From positions 62,001 to 126,000 of the forward strand of contig SVLD01000001.1 of assembly GCA_015068125.1 (NCBI GenBank): DNA of 64,000 nt, written 5' to 3'. Made by a program: the position numbers and the translations under genes. Of the stretch, positions 38,069-47,179 are shown piece by piece; positions within the stretch are counted from its first letter, which is position 1; every line of letters starts with the position of its first letter. The notes under the pieces were generated by a model that was given only the letters and a program-made list of their open reading frames with translations, did no database searches and was not told the origin of the DNA. This stretch comes from Oscillospiraceae bacterium (GTDB lineage Bacteria; Bacillota; Clostridia; Oscillospirales; Oscillospiraceae).

Positions 38069-38191
38069 GTGTCGGGCAGTCCGATTATCCAGGACGGCAA
38101 GCTCATCGGGGCGGTGACCCATGTGCTGGTGAATGATCCAACGACGGGGTACGGAATCTTCATCGACAATATGCTGGATGCGGCGGCGTAG
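38069..38191 (+). pseudogene. Orphan 3' fragment of spoIVB
   Basis: GTGTCGGGCAGTCC... encodes [39 protein letters not shown], one aa different from the spoIVB C-terminus but with many synonymous nucleotide differences. Confidence 0.9.
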
Positions 38192-38246
38192 GAATTGAAA
38201 ATTGAAAGTTAAAAATTGAAAATTATGATTATTGAGGAGATAGGTT

Positions 38247-38432
38247 ATGGATTTCTACAAAGTTCCCATTGGGTTTGGTATGGCTTTGGCGGTGAATGAG
38301 CCGGCCATGAATGCTTACTCGGCCATGACCGAGACGCAAAAGGAGGCAGTCCTGGAACGGGCGCACAATGTGCGCTCGGAAAAGGAAATGTACGACTTAG
38401 TGGCATCTTTGGCCAGCGGCACGTTGCGATAA
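38247..38432 (+). CDS. Small conserved protein (copy 2)
   Basis: 'MDFYKVPIGFGMALAVNEPAMNAYSAMTETQKEAVLERAHNVRSEKEMYDLVASLASGTLR', clear paralog of 34928-35110. Confidence 0.8.
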   Translation: MDFYKVPIGFGMALAVNEPAMNAYSAMTETQKEAVLERAHNVRSEKEMYDLVASLASGTLR

Positions 38433-38441
38433 TTTATGTGA

Positions 38442-38545
38442 TGTCATCCTGAGCGAGTGTAGCGAGTCGAAGGATCCGTATATCCATGAAAACGAGGACG
38501 GATTCTTCGACTCCCCCGGCTACGCCGGAGTCGCTCAGAATGACA
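38442..38545. repeat. 104-bp MITE-like element with 15-bp terminal inverted repeats
   Basis: TGTCATCCTGAGCGA ... TCGCTCAGAATGACA (TIRs with one mismatch). Confidence 0.8.
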
Positions 38546-38682
38546 ACGCTTTATTGTGACTACATAATGGTTGCGGGTGGTACTACCGATGCCTTTTTAC
38601 GCAAACGCTTCTTTTATTGACTTTTGGGCCGTCAGCGAATAAAATAGAACCAGGATATGCAACAATTCAAGGAGGGAGATAC

Positions 38683-40227
38683 ATGAAAAAACGCTTTATT
38701 GCGATTGGTGCAATTGTATTGGTTCTGGCTCTGTGCATCGGCGTGGTGGCGCTGCTGGTCGTCAAACATCAGCGCGACGAGGAAGAGCGCAGAAAATACT
38801 GCATGGGCATTGGCCTGATTTCCCAGGAAGAAGCTGTGAAGTATGATTACTATAGCAGCTTTAAAATCGAGAAGCTGTCTTACAATGGCATGCCGGTGGT
38901 CTTTGACAGGAAAAGCTGGTCTATTTATATTTCTTTGACTGAGGAATCTCTGGTAGATTACTATGATCTTCCGGGCAAGCTGGAATGGACAGATCCCTAC
39001 AGCAAAATCGCGTTTGTGAAAAACGAAGCGCTGATGAATATCCGGGAGTCAGTTCGCAATAATATCCCTCTGACGATGTATATCACCGACGGCAAAACCT
39101 ACCGCTTTGTCAATGTGGTGATCACCACAATGCCTGTGGTGCATATGACCGGCAAGGTGACCCATAAAGATGAGGACAATCGGGATGTGTACACCGGCAA
39201 TCTTACGGTTTACAACGGCCAGGAGCCCGGTAAATACTCGGTGCAAACCAGCAAGCTGGAGTGGCATGTACGGGGCAATACCACCGCAAAGAAGGATAAA
39301 AAACCCTGGAAGCTGTCCCTAAAGGACGAAAACGGTGATAACAACCATCTGGAATTTTTGGGCATGGGCGCCGACGATGACTGGATCCTTAACTGCCTGA
39401 CCATGGACGACACCAAGATGAAAGAAAAGCTGTACATGGACTACTGGAACGACCTGGCTTCCCAGACCGAGCATAATTTCAAAATGTCCACAGGTGAGTA
39501 TGTGGAAGTGGTCATCAACAATCAGTACTTAGGCCTGTTCCTGCTGCAGCGCAGGGTGGATGCCAAGTACCTGGAGTTAAACGATAACGATGTACTGCTG
39601 AAGGTAGTCAATTACGGCCTTACCAAGGCGGAGGATGCCTACGAATTCGTCACCGATCCGGTCAACGAAAAGCAGATCTATGCCACCATGCAGAAGGTGC
39701 TGGATCAAAAAGACAGCAGCATGTATAACCTCAGCAACATGATCGACACGAATCTCATGATGCAGTTTACATCGGCGCTGGATAACCAAGGCCTTAAGAA
39801 TATGTTCCATGTGCTGATCCCCAGCGGAAGTGGATATACCCACTATTTTGTTCCCTGGGATACAGATCAGAGCCTGGGCGTGGTCTGGAGCCACGAAAAG
39901 TCGGATTTTGCTTACGATTTCATCCGATCCAAAACAGAGCGGGTCCAACGGAAGGAAACCGTGGCTATGGCCAAGCTTCGGCCGGACTACTATCAGCTGG
40001 AAGCGGTGCGTTGGTTCGAACTGCGGGAAAAATTCCTGATAGAGGAAGACATTCTGGCCTACATCGACGATACCTACGAAAGCATGAATGCCTGTGGCGT
40101 TTTTGCCAGAGATACCAAACTCTGGGGAGAGCGCTACAAAGGATCAGATACAGTGGAAAATCTGAAGCGGTTTATCAGTGCAAGGCTGGCATATCTGGAC
40201 GATTATTATACGAAGCTGCTGCCGTAA
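38683..40227 (+). CDS. CotH kinase-family protein
   Basis: 'KLEWHVRGNTTAKKDKKPWKLSLK...VEVVINNQYLGLFLLQRRVD...YFVPWDTDQSLG'; N-terminal TM; RBS GGAGGG before MKKRFIAIG. Confidence 0.85.
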   Translation: MKKRFIAIGAIVLVLALCIGVVALLVVKHQRDEEERRKYCMGIGLISQEEAVKYDYYSSFKIEKLSYNGMPVVFDRKSWSIYISLTEESLVDYYDLPGKLEWTDPYSKIAFVKNEALMNIRESVRNNIPLTMYITDGKTYRFVNVVITTMPVVHMTGKVTHKDEDNRDVYTGNLTVYNGQEPGKYSVQTSKLEWHVRGNTTAKKDKKPWKLSLKDENGDNNHLEFLGMGADDDWILNCLTMDDTKMKEKLYMDYWNDLASQTEHNFKMSTGEYVEVVINNQYLGLFLLQRRVDAKYLELNDNDVLLKVVNYGLTKAEDAYEFVTDPVNEKQIYATMQKVLDQKDSSMYNLSNMIDTNLMMQFTSALDNQGLKNMFHVLIPSGSGYTHYFVPWDTDQSLGVVWSHEKSDFAYDFIRSKTERVQRKETVAMAKLRPDYYQLEAVRWFELREKFLIEEDILAYIDDTYESMNACGVFARDTKLWGERYKGSDTVENLKRFISARLAYLDDYYTKLLP

Positions 40228-40260
40228 TAGAAACCATGCTTAATCGCGGTGAAAGTAGAA

Positions 40261-40289
40261 AAACAGGGTGCGTGAGCACCCTGTTTTTT
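40261..40289 (+). terminator. Terminator after CotH gene
   Basis: AAACAGGGTGCgtgaGCACCCTGTTTTTT. Confidence 0.9.
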
Positions 40290-40297
40290 ACATAATA

Positions 40298-41536
40298 TTA
40301 CAGCAGACATCTGCGCAGGCGCATCAGTGTCAGCCGGTTTCGGACCAAGGGAGAGCATTCCAAAAGAATGGATACGGCTTCCGCCGGCACACCAATCTCA
40401 GGCAGTGTAGACTTAACAGCCAGATTTTTATAAAGCGATACCAGACTGTCATAGCTGGGAATCTCATTGATGATGGCAGATAGGGCGTCAAAATGTTTGT
40501 GGAGTGTTTCGGCGGTGATACCGGCCGCGGCGTCGGTTTTGTTCTCTGTCAAAATCGAGCCGCTGAGCTTTTGCCCGAACATAGAGCGAATGTAGTTTTG
40601 ATCAGAGGTAACATAGTCGTGCCATGGCAGATCTTTTTGCGCCAAAGCGTGGTAAGCCTGGCAGGCCAGCAGGGTACCGATGCCAACCTTCTCGCCGTGA
40701 AGCGCATCAGAGTGAACGCCCAGACCGGGGGGCTCCATTTCGATGAGGTGAGAAATGTGATGCTCTGCACCGGAGGCGCATCTGGAGCTTCCGAGAAGCT
40801 GCATGGCAACGCCGGACATCAGAAGACCGTAGGTAAGACGCTCGTAAGCTGCCGGGTCGCCGTTTATGATACCGGTTGCGCTGTCCAAAACGGCCTGGGT
40901 GGCCTGGTAGGTCACATCATAGATCTGTTGACAGAAGTGTTCGCCCGTCAGCAGATGCCCGACCTTCCAGTCTGCCAGCGCAATGTATTTCCCAACCATA
41001 TCACCAAAACCGGACTTGGCTAGCCGTATGGGAGCGTGGGCAATAATGTCCGTATCCGCAACTACAAGCTTCGGCGCTACGGCGGAAAAGGTTTTCTTGT
41101 ATCCATTCCAGGTCATGGCGGCCACCGATGAACAAAAACCGTCCACACTGGCAGCGGTGGGACACGATACAAAGGGAATCCCTTTTTCATAGGCGCAGTA
41201 TCGGGTGATATCGTGGATGGTGCCGGCGCCCACGGCAATTAAGAAATCGTATTGCTCTGTTAACTGTGCAAGTGCCAGAGTTACGCCGTGGTTGTCTGCA
41301 TGGAGATTGTGAGCAGGCAGTACAATGCTCCTAAGGACTTCGGGGTGGAGATCGGCAGTGGCGGCATATGTATTTTCGTCATATATGGCAGCACAGTGAC
41401 CAACCAGCCCAACGCTGAGGAGATATTCCGGAAGCCGCTTCAGGCAACCGGGTTCAATGATGCAGAATTCTGTGGTCATGGCGTGGGCCTTGCCGCAGGT
41501 ACAGGGACCACGAAAAGCATTGCTGTCAATAATCAT
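40298..41536 (-). CDS. araM: sn-glycerol-1-phosphate dehydrogenase (AraM/EgsA-like)
   Basis: 'PCTCGKAH' N-terminus, 'AVGAGTIHDITRYCAYEKGIPFVSCPTAASVDGFCSSVAAM', 'SGAEHHISHLIEM'. Confidence 0.9.
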   Translation of the reverse strand: MIIDSNAFRGPCTCGKAHAMTTEFCIIEPGCLKRLPEYLLSVGLVGHCAAIYDENTYAATADLHPEVLRSIVLPAHNLHADNHGVTLALAQLTEQYDFLIAVGAGTIHDITRYCAYEKGIPFVSCPTAASVDGFCSSVAAMTWNGYKKTFSAVAPKLVVADTDIIAHAPIRLAKSGFGDMVGKYIALADWKVGHLLTGEHFCQQIYDVTYQATQAVLDSATGIINGDPAAYERLTYGLLMSGVAMQLLGSSRCASGAEHHISHLIEMEPPGLGVHSDALHGEKVGIGTLLACQAYHALAQKDLPWHDYVTSDQNYIRSMFGQKLSGSILTENKTDAAAGITAETLHKHFDALSAIINEIPSYDSLVSLYKNLAVKSTLPEIGVPAEAVSILLECSPLVRNRLTLMRLRRCLL

Positions 41537-42234
41537 CGGTGATCGCCTCCCATCTGCCCGTAATACGCGTGTTTACCATGTTTGCGCAGATAGTGCCTGT
41601 CAAGAAGCGCCTGTGACAACTGTGCGTCGGGCGTCAGCAGAAGGGTATGCCACGCCGTGGCGGCCACCTCTTCCAGGATCACAGCGTTCTCAACAGATTT
41701 TTTGGCATTACTGCCCCAGGTGAAAGGTCCGTGAGAGGCTACGAGAGCGGCTGGAATTTGCAGAATGGTATCCCCGGAGAACAGCTCTGCAATGACCTTG
41801 CCGGTGTTTGTCTCATAATCCGTTGCGATTTCTTCGTCGGTCATGCTCCGTGTACAGGGGACGGCACCGTAAAAACCGTCGGCATGTGTGGTGCCCAGTG
41901 CCGGGATTTCCCGTTGGCTCTGGGCAAAAGCTGTGGCAAACCGGGAGTGGGTATGGGTAATGCCACCGATGGCGGGAAAACGGCGGTACAGTTCCAGATG
42001 GGTAGGAGTATCGGAGGATGGATTTAGGTCACCCTCGATTTTGTTGCCGGCAAGGTCGACAATCACCATGTTTGATGGAACCATTTTATCATAGTTGACA
42101 CCGGAGGGCTTGATTACCACATAGCCGGTTTCTGGATCTTTTTCCGATACGTTTCCCCAGGTTAGTGTTACCAACTGGTTGGTCACAAGTGATAGATTGG
42201 CCTCCCAAACCCGTTGTTTGATATCTTCCAGCAT
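41533..42234 (-). CDS. araD: L-ribulose-5-phosphate 4-epimerase
   Basis: 'LTWGNVSEKDPETGYVVIKPSGVNYDKM', 'GGITHTHSRFATAFAQ', 'LRKHGKHAYYGQ'; 4-nt overlap with araM. Confidence 0.94.
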   Translation of the reverse strand: MLEDIKQRVWEANLSLVTNQLVTLTWGNVSEKDPETGYVVIKPSGVNYDKMVPSNMVIVDLAGNKIEGDLNPSSDTPTHLELYRRFPAIGGITHTHSRFATAFAQSQREIPALGTTHADGFYGAVPCTRSMTDEEIATDYETNTGKVIAELFSGDTILQIPAALVASHGPFTWGSNAKKSVENAVILEEVAATAWHTLLLTPDAQLSQALLDRHYLRKHGKHAYYGQMGGDHR

Positions 42235-42345
42235 ATTGATACCCCCATTGACTTTTATTGCTTCTTTGATTACAATTATAAAAAGTGGACAAAAACAGTC
42301 AACAGGTGGCGCAATAATCGGAAAACGCGCAGAGAAAAAGGACAA

Positions 42346-43101
42346 ATGAGCAAACGGGGTGACGAAATGGGCATCTCCCAACGACAAAACCAAATATTGG
42401 AGCTGCTTCAGATACATGGCTTTTTGACAGTCAACAGGCTGTCTGAACTGACTTTTACATCCCCGTCCAGCATTCGCAGGGATCTGTCGCAGTTACAAAA
42501 TCTTTGTCTGGTGAAGCGCACCCATGGCGGCGTAACGGTTCTGACAGAAAACAATCAGGCGATACCCCTGAATAATCGGATGACACAAAATGTCAAAGGC
42601 AAGCGGATCATCGCGCAAAAGGCGGCGGTGTTGCTGCGGGATGGCCAATCCATAATGCTGGACGGCTCTACAACGGCCAGCTTTTTGATTCCCTATATTG
42701 CCGGGAAAAAGGACATTCGTTTATTTACGAACAACATGATGACGGCGATCAACGCTATCAATCACGGCATCTGCACACATTGTATCGGGGGAGATTCCGT
42801 CAATAACTCTGCAGTGCTGTCCGGCGAGGCGGCCTACGAGGCCGCAAGGGGCATTTGCCCGGATATTCTGTTTTTCTCGTCAAGAAGTATTGATCGGAAC
42901 GGTAGAATATCCGATCCCACAAAGGAAGAGAATTATTTGCGCAGTATCATGCTGCACAACGCCCGCAAGAGGGTCTTTCTTTGCGACAGTGAAAAGTTTA
43001 ACAGGCAATCGCTGTATGAGCTGACCTGCCTGAATCATGTGGACATAGCGGTGTTTGATGTGCCGTACCCGGAACTGAAAGTGAACTGCGAAATTTTGTG
43101 A
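42346..43101 (+). CDS. DeoR/GlpR family transcriptional regulator
   Basis: 'ISQRQNQILELLQIHGFLTVNRLSELTFTSPSSIRRDLSQLQNLCLVKRTHGGVTV'; divergent from araD-araM. Confidence 0.92.
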   Translation: MSKRGDEMGISQRQNQILELLQIHGFLTVNRLSELTFTSPSSIRRDLSQLQNLCLVKRTHGGVTVLTENNQAIPLNNRMTQNVKGKRIIAQKAAVLLRDGQSIMLDGSTTASFLIPYIAGKKDIRLFTNNMMTAINAINHGICTHCIGGDSVNNSAVLSGEAAYEAARGICPDILFFSSRSIDRNGRISDPTKEENYLRSIMLHNARKRVFLCDSEKFNRQSLYELTCLNHVDIAVFDVPYPELKVNCEIL

Positions 43102-43116
43102 AGGAGCGCCTGTAAT

Positions 43117-43794
43117 ATGACATCTTCCAAGAAGAAAATCGGAATTTTATTTGATCTGGATGGCACGCTTTTGGACACCATCCAGGATCTGACGGACTCG
43201 GTGAATCACGCCCTGCGGCTGTTTGCGCTGCCGGAGAGAGAGCCTTGGGAGATCCGCAGCTTTTTGGGCAACGGCGCCAGATCTCTGGTGACCCAATCTC
43301 TGCCCGGCAGGGCGGATGACCCGGATATCGAGGTGGTTCTGGCGGCGTTTAAGGATCACTACGCCATCCATTCCCAGGACAATACCTGCCCCTATGATGG
43401 AATCGCAGAAGTGGTTCGCCAGCTCCAGGAGAAATATCCCGTGGCGGTGGTGTCCAATAAGCCGGATTTCGCGGTGAGAAGTCTGTGCGATCTGTTCTTC
43501 TCCGGTGTTTACGCCCGGGGTGAGCGGCCGGACTGCCCCCGAAAGCCTGCTCCGGATATGCTGCACAGAACCATGCAGGATCTGGGTGTGGATACCTGCG
43601 TGTATGTGGGCGACAGCGAGGTGGATGTGACGACGGCGAAGAATGCAGGTGTGCCCTGTGTCACGGTGCTCTGGGGCTTCCGGGATGAACCGCAGCTCCG
43701 GGAGGCTGGCGGCAAGTATTTCTGCGGCGAGGTTTCCGAGTTGCCGGAAACGCTGGAGGAAGTGATTCGGGAGAATTTCCCGGAGGAAGCATAA
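43117..43794 (+). CDS. HAD-family hydrolase, phosphoglycolate phosphatase-like
   Basis: 'ILFDLDGTLLDTIQDLTDSVNHAL...VVSNKPDFAVR...YVGDSEVDVTTAKNAGVPCVTVLWGF'. Confidence 0.93.
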   Translation: MTSSKKKIGILFDLDGTLLDTIQDLTDSVNHALRLFALPEREPWEIRSFLGNGARSLVTQSLPGRADDPDIEVVLAAFKDHYAIHSQDNTCPYDGIAEVVRQLQEKYPVAVVSNKPDFAVRSLCDLFFSGVYARGERPDCPRKPAPDMLHRTMQDLGVDTCVYVGDSEVDVTTAKNAGVPCVTVLWGFRDEPQLREAGGKYFCGEVSELPETLEEVIRENFPEEA

Positions 43795-43795
43795 C

Positions 43796-43826
43796 AAAAA
43801 AACCGGGTGCAAACGCACCCGGTTTT
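43796..43826. terminator. Bidirectional terminator
   Basis: AAAAAACCGGGTGCaaacGCACCCGGTTTT. Confidence 0.85.
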
Positions 43827-43830
43827 GCTC

Positions 43831-44841
43831 TTAGTTTGTATCCTCTTCCTGGGCAATCAGGTTGTTATAGCCCTGGGCGTAGGCAACATAGACGTAGTTT
43901 TTAAGACTGCGGTGGAGCAGAAGCTGGGCTGCGGCGTACAGGCCGAAGCAGACAAAGGTGGTTACAGCGCTTGGCCAGGGGAGTTGGATACCCAGGGCGG
44001 CCAGCCCCAGATCCAGAAAGCTCACAGCCCCCACCAGAAGTTCCAGGGCGTAGTACCACCAGAATCGCAGGTCCAGCTTAAACAGGGCGATGCGGTGACC
44101 CTTCATCCAGGCCTGGCTTTCCCGCATGGCAAACAGGGCGCTGTTTTGCTCGCCGTCCAGCAGGAACAGCAGAGACATCCGGTACCGGTAATAGAAAGGC
44201 GCAATAAGAGGAAGCAGCACCACCAGGGTGGTCAGGGTCAGTGGCAGCGCAACTTGCTGCATGACCGCCATCAGCGCCTCAGTGGTCAGCTCGTTGCCGG
44301 CAGCGATGCTTAAGGATAGCTCATTTAACGGTTGCGCCCAGGGGAGCATGACAAAAATGCTGGAGCTGATGTTGATGCTGACAAAGGTAATGCCGAAATA
44401 AAGGGCAGCCTGGAGCAAAAACAACCGCAGCACAGCGCCCCAACGGCGGAAGCCTTCAAACAAATCTCCGATGCCTGCGGATTCCTCCCGGGACAGCCGC
44501 AGAGTCAAATATGTATAGCCCACCTGCCAGAAGGGAACTACGGCCAACTGCGACAAACGCAGAACAGCCTGGATGGTGGCCAGGGTGGAACGGGTGCCGA
44601 TGCCACCCAGACCGCCGATGGTGCTGATCTTCTGCTCCAGCAGAAAATCCATCAGCATCAGGGCAAAGGTCAGCAGCAGAATGGCGCCTGTGTGGAGTGT
44701 GACCAAATTTTTATGCTTTGCGCCGGCTTTTTCCAAAGAATTTCTGGCGGCGGTTTTTACAAGCTTACTGTCAAAAGGATGCACGACGGTTCCTCCTTTA
44801 CATCTTTTCTTTATGGTAAACCAAATGGGGAAAAATAGCAA
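43831..44841 (-). CDS. Multi-pass integral membrane protein, unknown function
   Basis: Several hydrophobic segments; no recognised motif; N-terminal start uncertain. Confidence 0.6.
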   Translation of the reverse strand: MLFFPIWFTIKKRCKGGTVVHPFDSKLVKTAARNSLEKAGAKHKNLVTLHTGAILLLTFALMLMDFLLEQKISTIGGLGGIGTRSTLATIQAVLRLSQLAVVPFWQVGYTYLTLRLSREESAGIGDLFEGFRRWGAVLRLFLLQAALYFGITFVSINISSSIFVMLPWAQPLNELSLSIAAGNELTTEALMAVMQQVALPLTLTTLVVLLPLIAPFYYRYRMSLLFLLDGEQNSALFAMRESQAWMKGHRIALFKLDLRFWWYYALELLVGAVSFLDLGLAALGIQLPWPSAVTTFVCFGLYAAAQLLLHRSLKNYVYVAYAQGYNNLIAQEEDTN

Positions 44842-44922
44842 ATGAATTTTTTGTAACAGTGGAAATTTTACAAAATCTGTGCTACAATGGGGTAAATGAT
44901 AATTACCCGGGAGGTGTGCAGC

Positions 44923-45717
44923 ATGTCCATAGGTCAGCGGTTAAAGCAGGCCCGGCTGGAAGCGGGGCTTTCCCAGCGGCAGCTGTGCGGAGAAGTGATC
45001 ACCCGCAATATGCTGTCCCAAATTGAAAATGGCGCAGCAAAGCCTTCTATGGATACTCTGCGGTATCTGGCGGGGCAGCTGCAAAAGCCCATCGGCTATT
45101 TCCTGGGGGAGGATGCGATTCTCGATCCCGGGCAAAAGGCATTGGAAGCAGCCCGTAACGCCTATCAGACCGGCGATTTTGCCGGGGTTTTGAAGTTACT
45201 GGGGGCGGATGCTGACTGGGAGCGGGGATTGCTTCGAGCATTGTCCTGCCTTGCTTTGGCGGAGGAGGCATTGAGAGAGGGACGCATGCCCTATGCCCGG
45301 AAACTGCTGTCCGATTGTGCGGCTGTCGGCAAGGACAATCCCTATTACACCCCGGAGCTGGAGCGCAGACGGCTGCTGCTGTTGGCGCAGGCCCAGCCGG
45401 AGCTGCTTTCCAGGGTGGTAACAGAGCTGCCAAGCCTGGATGAGGAACTGCTGCTGCGCAGCCGCCATGCCCTGGATCAAAAAGATGCTGCCCGGGCAGC
45501 GGCTATGCTGGATTCCGTTTCCCTGCAAGAAGATCCCCGGTGGCTGTTGCTCCGGGGAGAGGCGGCCTTTGCCCAGGAGGACTTTCTGGGAGCGACCCGG
45601 TATTTTCACCGGGTGGAGGCTTTTGGAGACAGCCGGGCGGATGCCTGGCTGGAGCAGTGCTATCGCCAGATGGAAGATTATAAAATGGCCTACCACTACG
45701 CTTGTAAACAGAAGTAA
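44923..45717 (+). CDS. XRE-type HTH regulator with TPR-like C-terminus
   Basis: 'SIGQRLKQARLEAGLSQRQLCGEVITRNMLSQIENGAAKPSMDTLRYLAGQLQKPIGYFL'. Confidence 0.9.
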   Translation: MSIGQRLKQARLEAGLSQRQLCGEVITRNMLSQIENGAAKPSMDTLRYLAGQLQKPIGYFLGEDAILDPGQKALEAARNAYQTGDFAGVLKLLGADADWERGLLRALSCLALAEEALREGRMPYARKLLSDCAAVGKDNPYYTPELERRRLLLLAQAQPELLSRVVTELPSLDEELLLRSRHALDQKDAARAAAMLDSVSLQEDPRWLLLRGEAAFAQEDFLGATRYFHRVEAFGDSRADAWLEQCYRQMEDYKMAYHYACKQK

Positions 45718-45723
45718 AGCAAA

Positions 45724-45750
45724 AAGCTGCCGATTTCGGCAGCTTTTTTG
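45724..45750. terminator. Bidirectional terminator
   Basis: AAAAAGCTGCCgatttCGGCAGCTTTTTT. Confidence 0.85.
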
Positions 45751-45751
45751 C

Positions 45752-47164
45752 TTATTGCAGACCGAGTTCGGTTTCTACCTGGGTTTTGCGCTGAGCAAGC
45801 CAGGTGTTGACCTGGGTCATGCCGTCGCTGACGATGGCCATGGTGCGCTCATAAGAGGCCTGGGCTTCTTTCAAGGTGGCATCTGTCAAAGAAAACTGGC
45901 TCTTCCAATCTTCAATCTGGGTGTCCAGGGGCAGGATGGGGTATTCCCGCCGACCCTGAGCGTTGTACCTGCGATCCACCCACAGGGGGAGCAGGGAAGT
46001 GTCCGTTAGGATCACAGTGCCGTCGGAATATTTAGAGAAGGTGACGCTGAACAGCACGCCATCCTCGGTGTGCCCGGAATCGGGGATGCCGGCTTCTGTC
46101 CGGCGCTGGTTGGAAACGGCGTTGCCCATCGAATAGAGGCAGACTGTCTTATGGGAACTGTTGGTGGTGGAGGTCAGCAGCTCCACGGGCTGCACCACAT
46201 GGGGGTGTCCGCCGATGATGACATCGATGCCAAGATCGCACAGCTCCTGCGCCATGGCGGATTGGGTGGCGTTCTGGGTGGTGAAATTCTCTTCACCCCA
46301 GTGAATGAAAAGGACGACTGCATCGGTGCCGGCTTCTTCCATGAGGGCGATATTCTCTTGCATTTCCCCATAGAACAAATCCAGGTAATCATAATCAAAG
46401 CTGTTGATCAGCGGCGCATCGGATTTCGTAAGCGGAATTCTGTTCAGTGCTTTTTCCTCGTAGGGATACTTATAGTTGGGATCGTCCTCGTTTTTCTTGT
46501 GTTCTTCATAAGTGTAGCAGAGCATACCGATACGGATGCCGTTTATATCCGCGATGAGATAATTGGGCGTATCGGCGGTGGGCTTGGTGCCCAGGTGGGC
46601 AAGTCCGATATCCGTGATGACCTGTTGGGTGCGCCGCAGACCGATGGTCTGGGTGTCATAGGAGTGATTGTTGGCAGTCAGCAGCATATCAAAGCCGGCA
46701 TTTTTCATACTGGTTACAATACCGTCGGGACAGTTAAAATCGGGATAACCTTTGTATTCGTAGCCGTTGTCACTGCCTGCCAGAGTCGTTTCCAGATTCG
46801 CCACAGTATAATCTGCGGCAGTGACATAACTGGAAAAATAAGTGAAGATGCTGGAAAAATCATAGACATCCTCGGAAATATAGCCGGTGTTAATAACGGG
46901 CTTGTGCATCAGAATATCGCCGGTGGCGGCCAGGGTTGCGGTAGATTCCAGGACGATGGGGGGCGTGGGCACGGTAGTCACCGGGGGCGCAGGCTCCGTA
47001 GTGGGTATTACCGTGGGGTCTGTAAGGGGCGTATCCATGCTGGGGGTCGGCATAAGCTCCTGCAAAGAAACAGCCAAAACGATCAGCAGGATCAAGATGA
47101 CGGACATAACAAGAACCAGGGATGTCAGCGTCGGTTGTCTTCTGCGGCGGTGAGGGGGAACCAT
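45752..47164 (-). CDS. CapA-family protein (PGA synthesis metallophosphoesterase-like)
   Basis: 'TLAATGDILMHKPVI', 'TVANLETTLAG', 'DMLLTANNHSYD', 'FIHWGEE', 'VIIGGHPHVVQPVEL'; N-terminal TM and T/P linker. Confidence 0.93.
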   Translation of the reverse strand: MVPPHRRRRQPTLTSLVLVMSVILILLIVLAVSLQELMPTPSMDTPLTDPTVIPTTEPAPPVTTVPTPPIVLESTATLAATGDILMHKPVINTGYISEDVYDFSSIFTYFSSYVTAADYTVANLETTLAGSDNGYEYKGYPDFNCPDGIVTSMKNAGFDMLLTANNHSYDTQTIGLRRTQQVITDIGLAHLGTKPTADTPNYLIADINGIRIGMLCYTYEEHKKNEDDPNYKYPYEEKALNRIPLTKSDAPLINSFDYDYLDLFYGEMQENIALMEEAGTDAVVLFIHWGEENFTTQNATQSAMAQELCDLGIDVIIGGHPHVVQPVELLTSTTNSSHKTVCLYSMGNAVSNQRRTEAGIPDSGHTEDGVLFSVTFSKYSDGTVILTDTSLLPLWVDRRYNAQGRREYPILPLDTQIEDWKSQFSLTDATLKEAQASYERTMAIVSDGMTQVNTWLAQRKTQVETELGLQ

Positions 47165-47179
47165 GGAAACAACTCCTTC

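Noticed and set aside
34928-38432. Toxin-antitoxin interpretation of the two 60-aa genes
   Set aside because: They are paralogs of each other separated by 3 kb, not a bicistronic toxin/antitoxin pair, and lack recognisable TA motifs.
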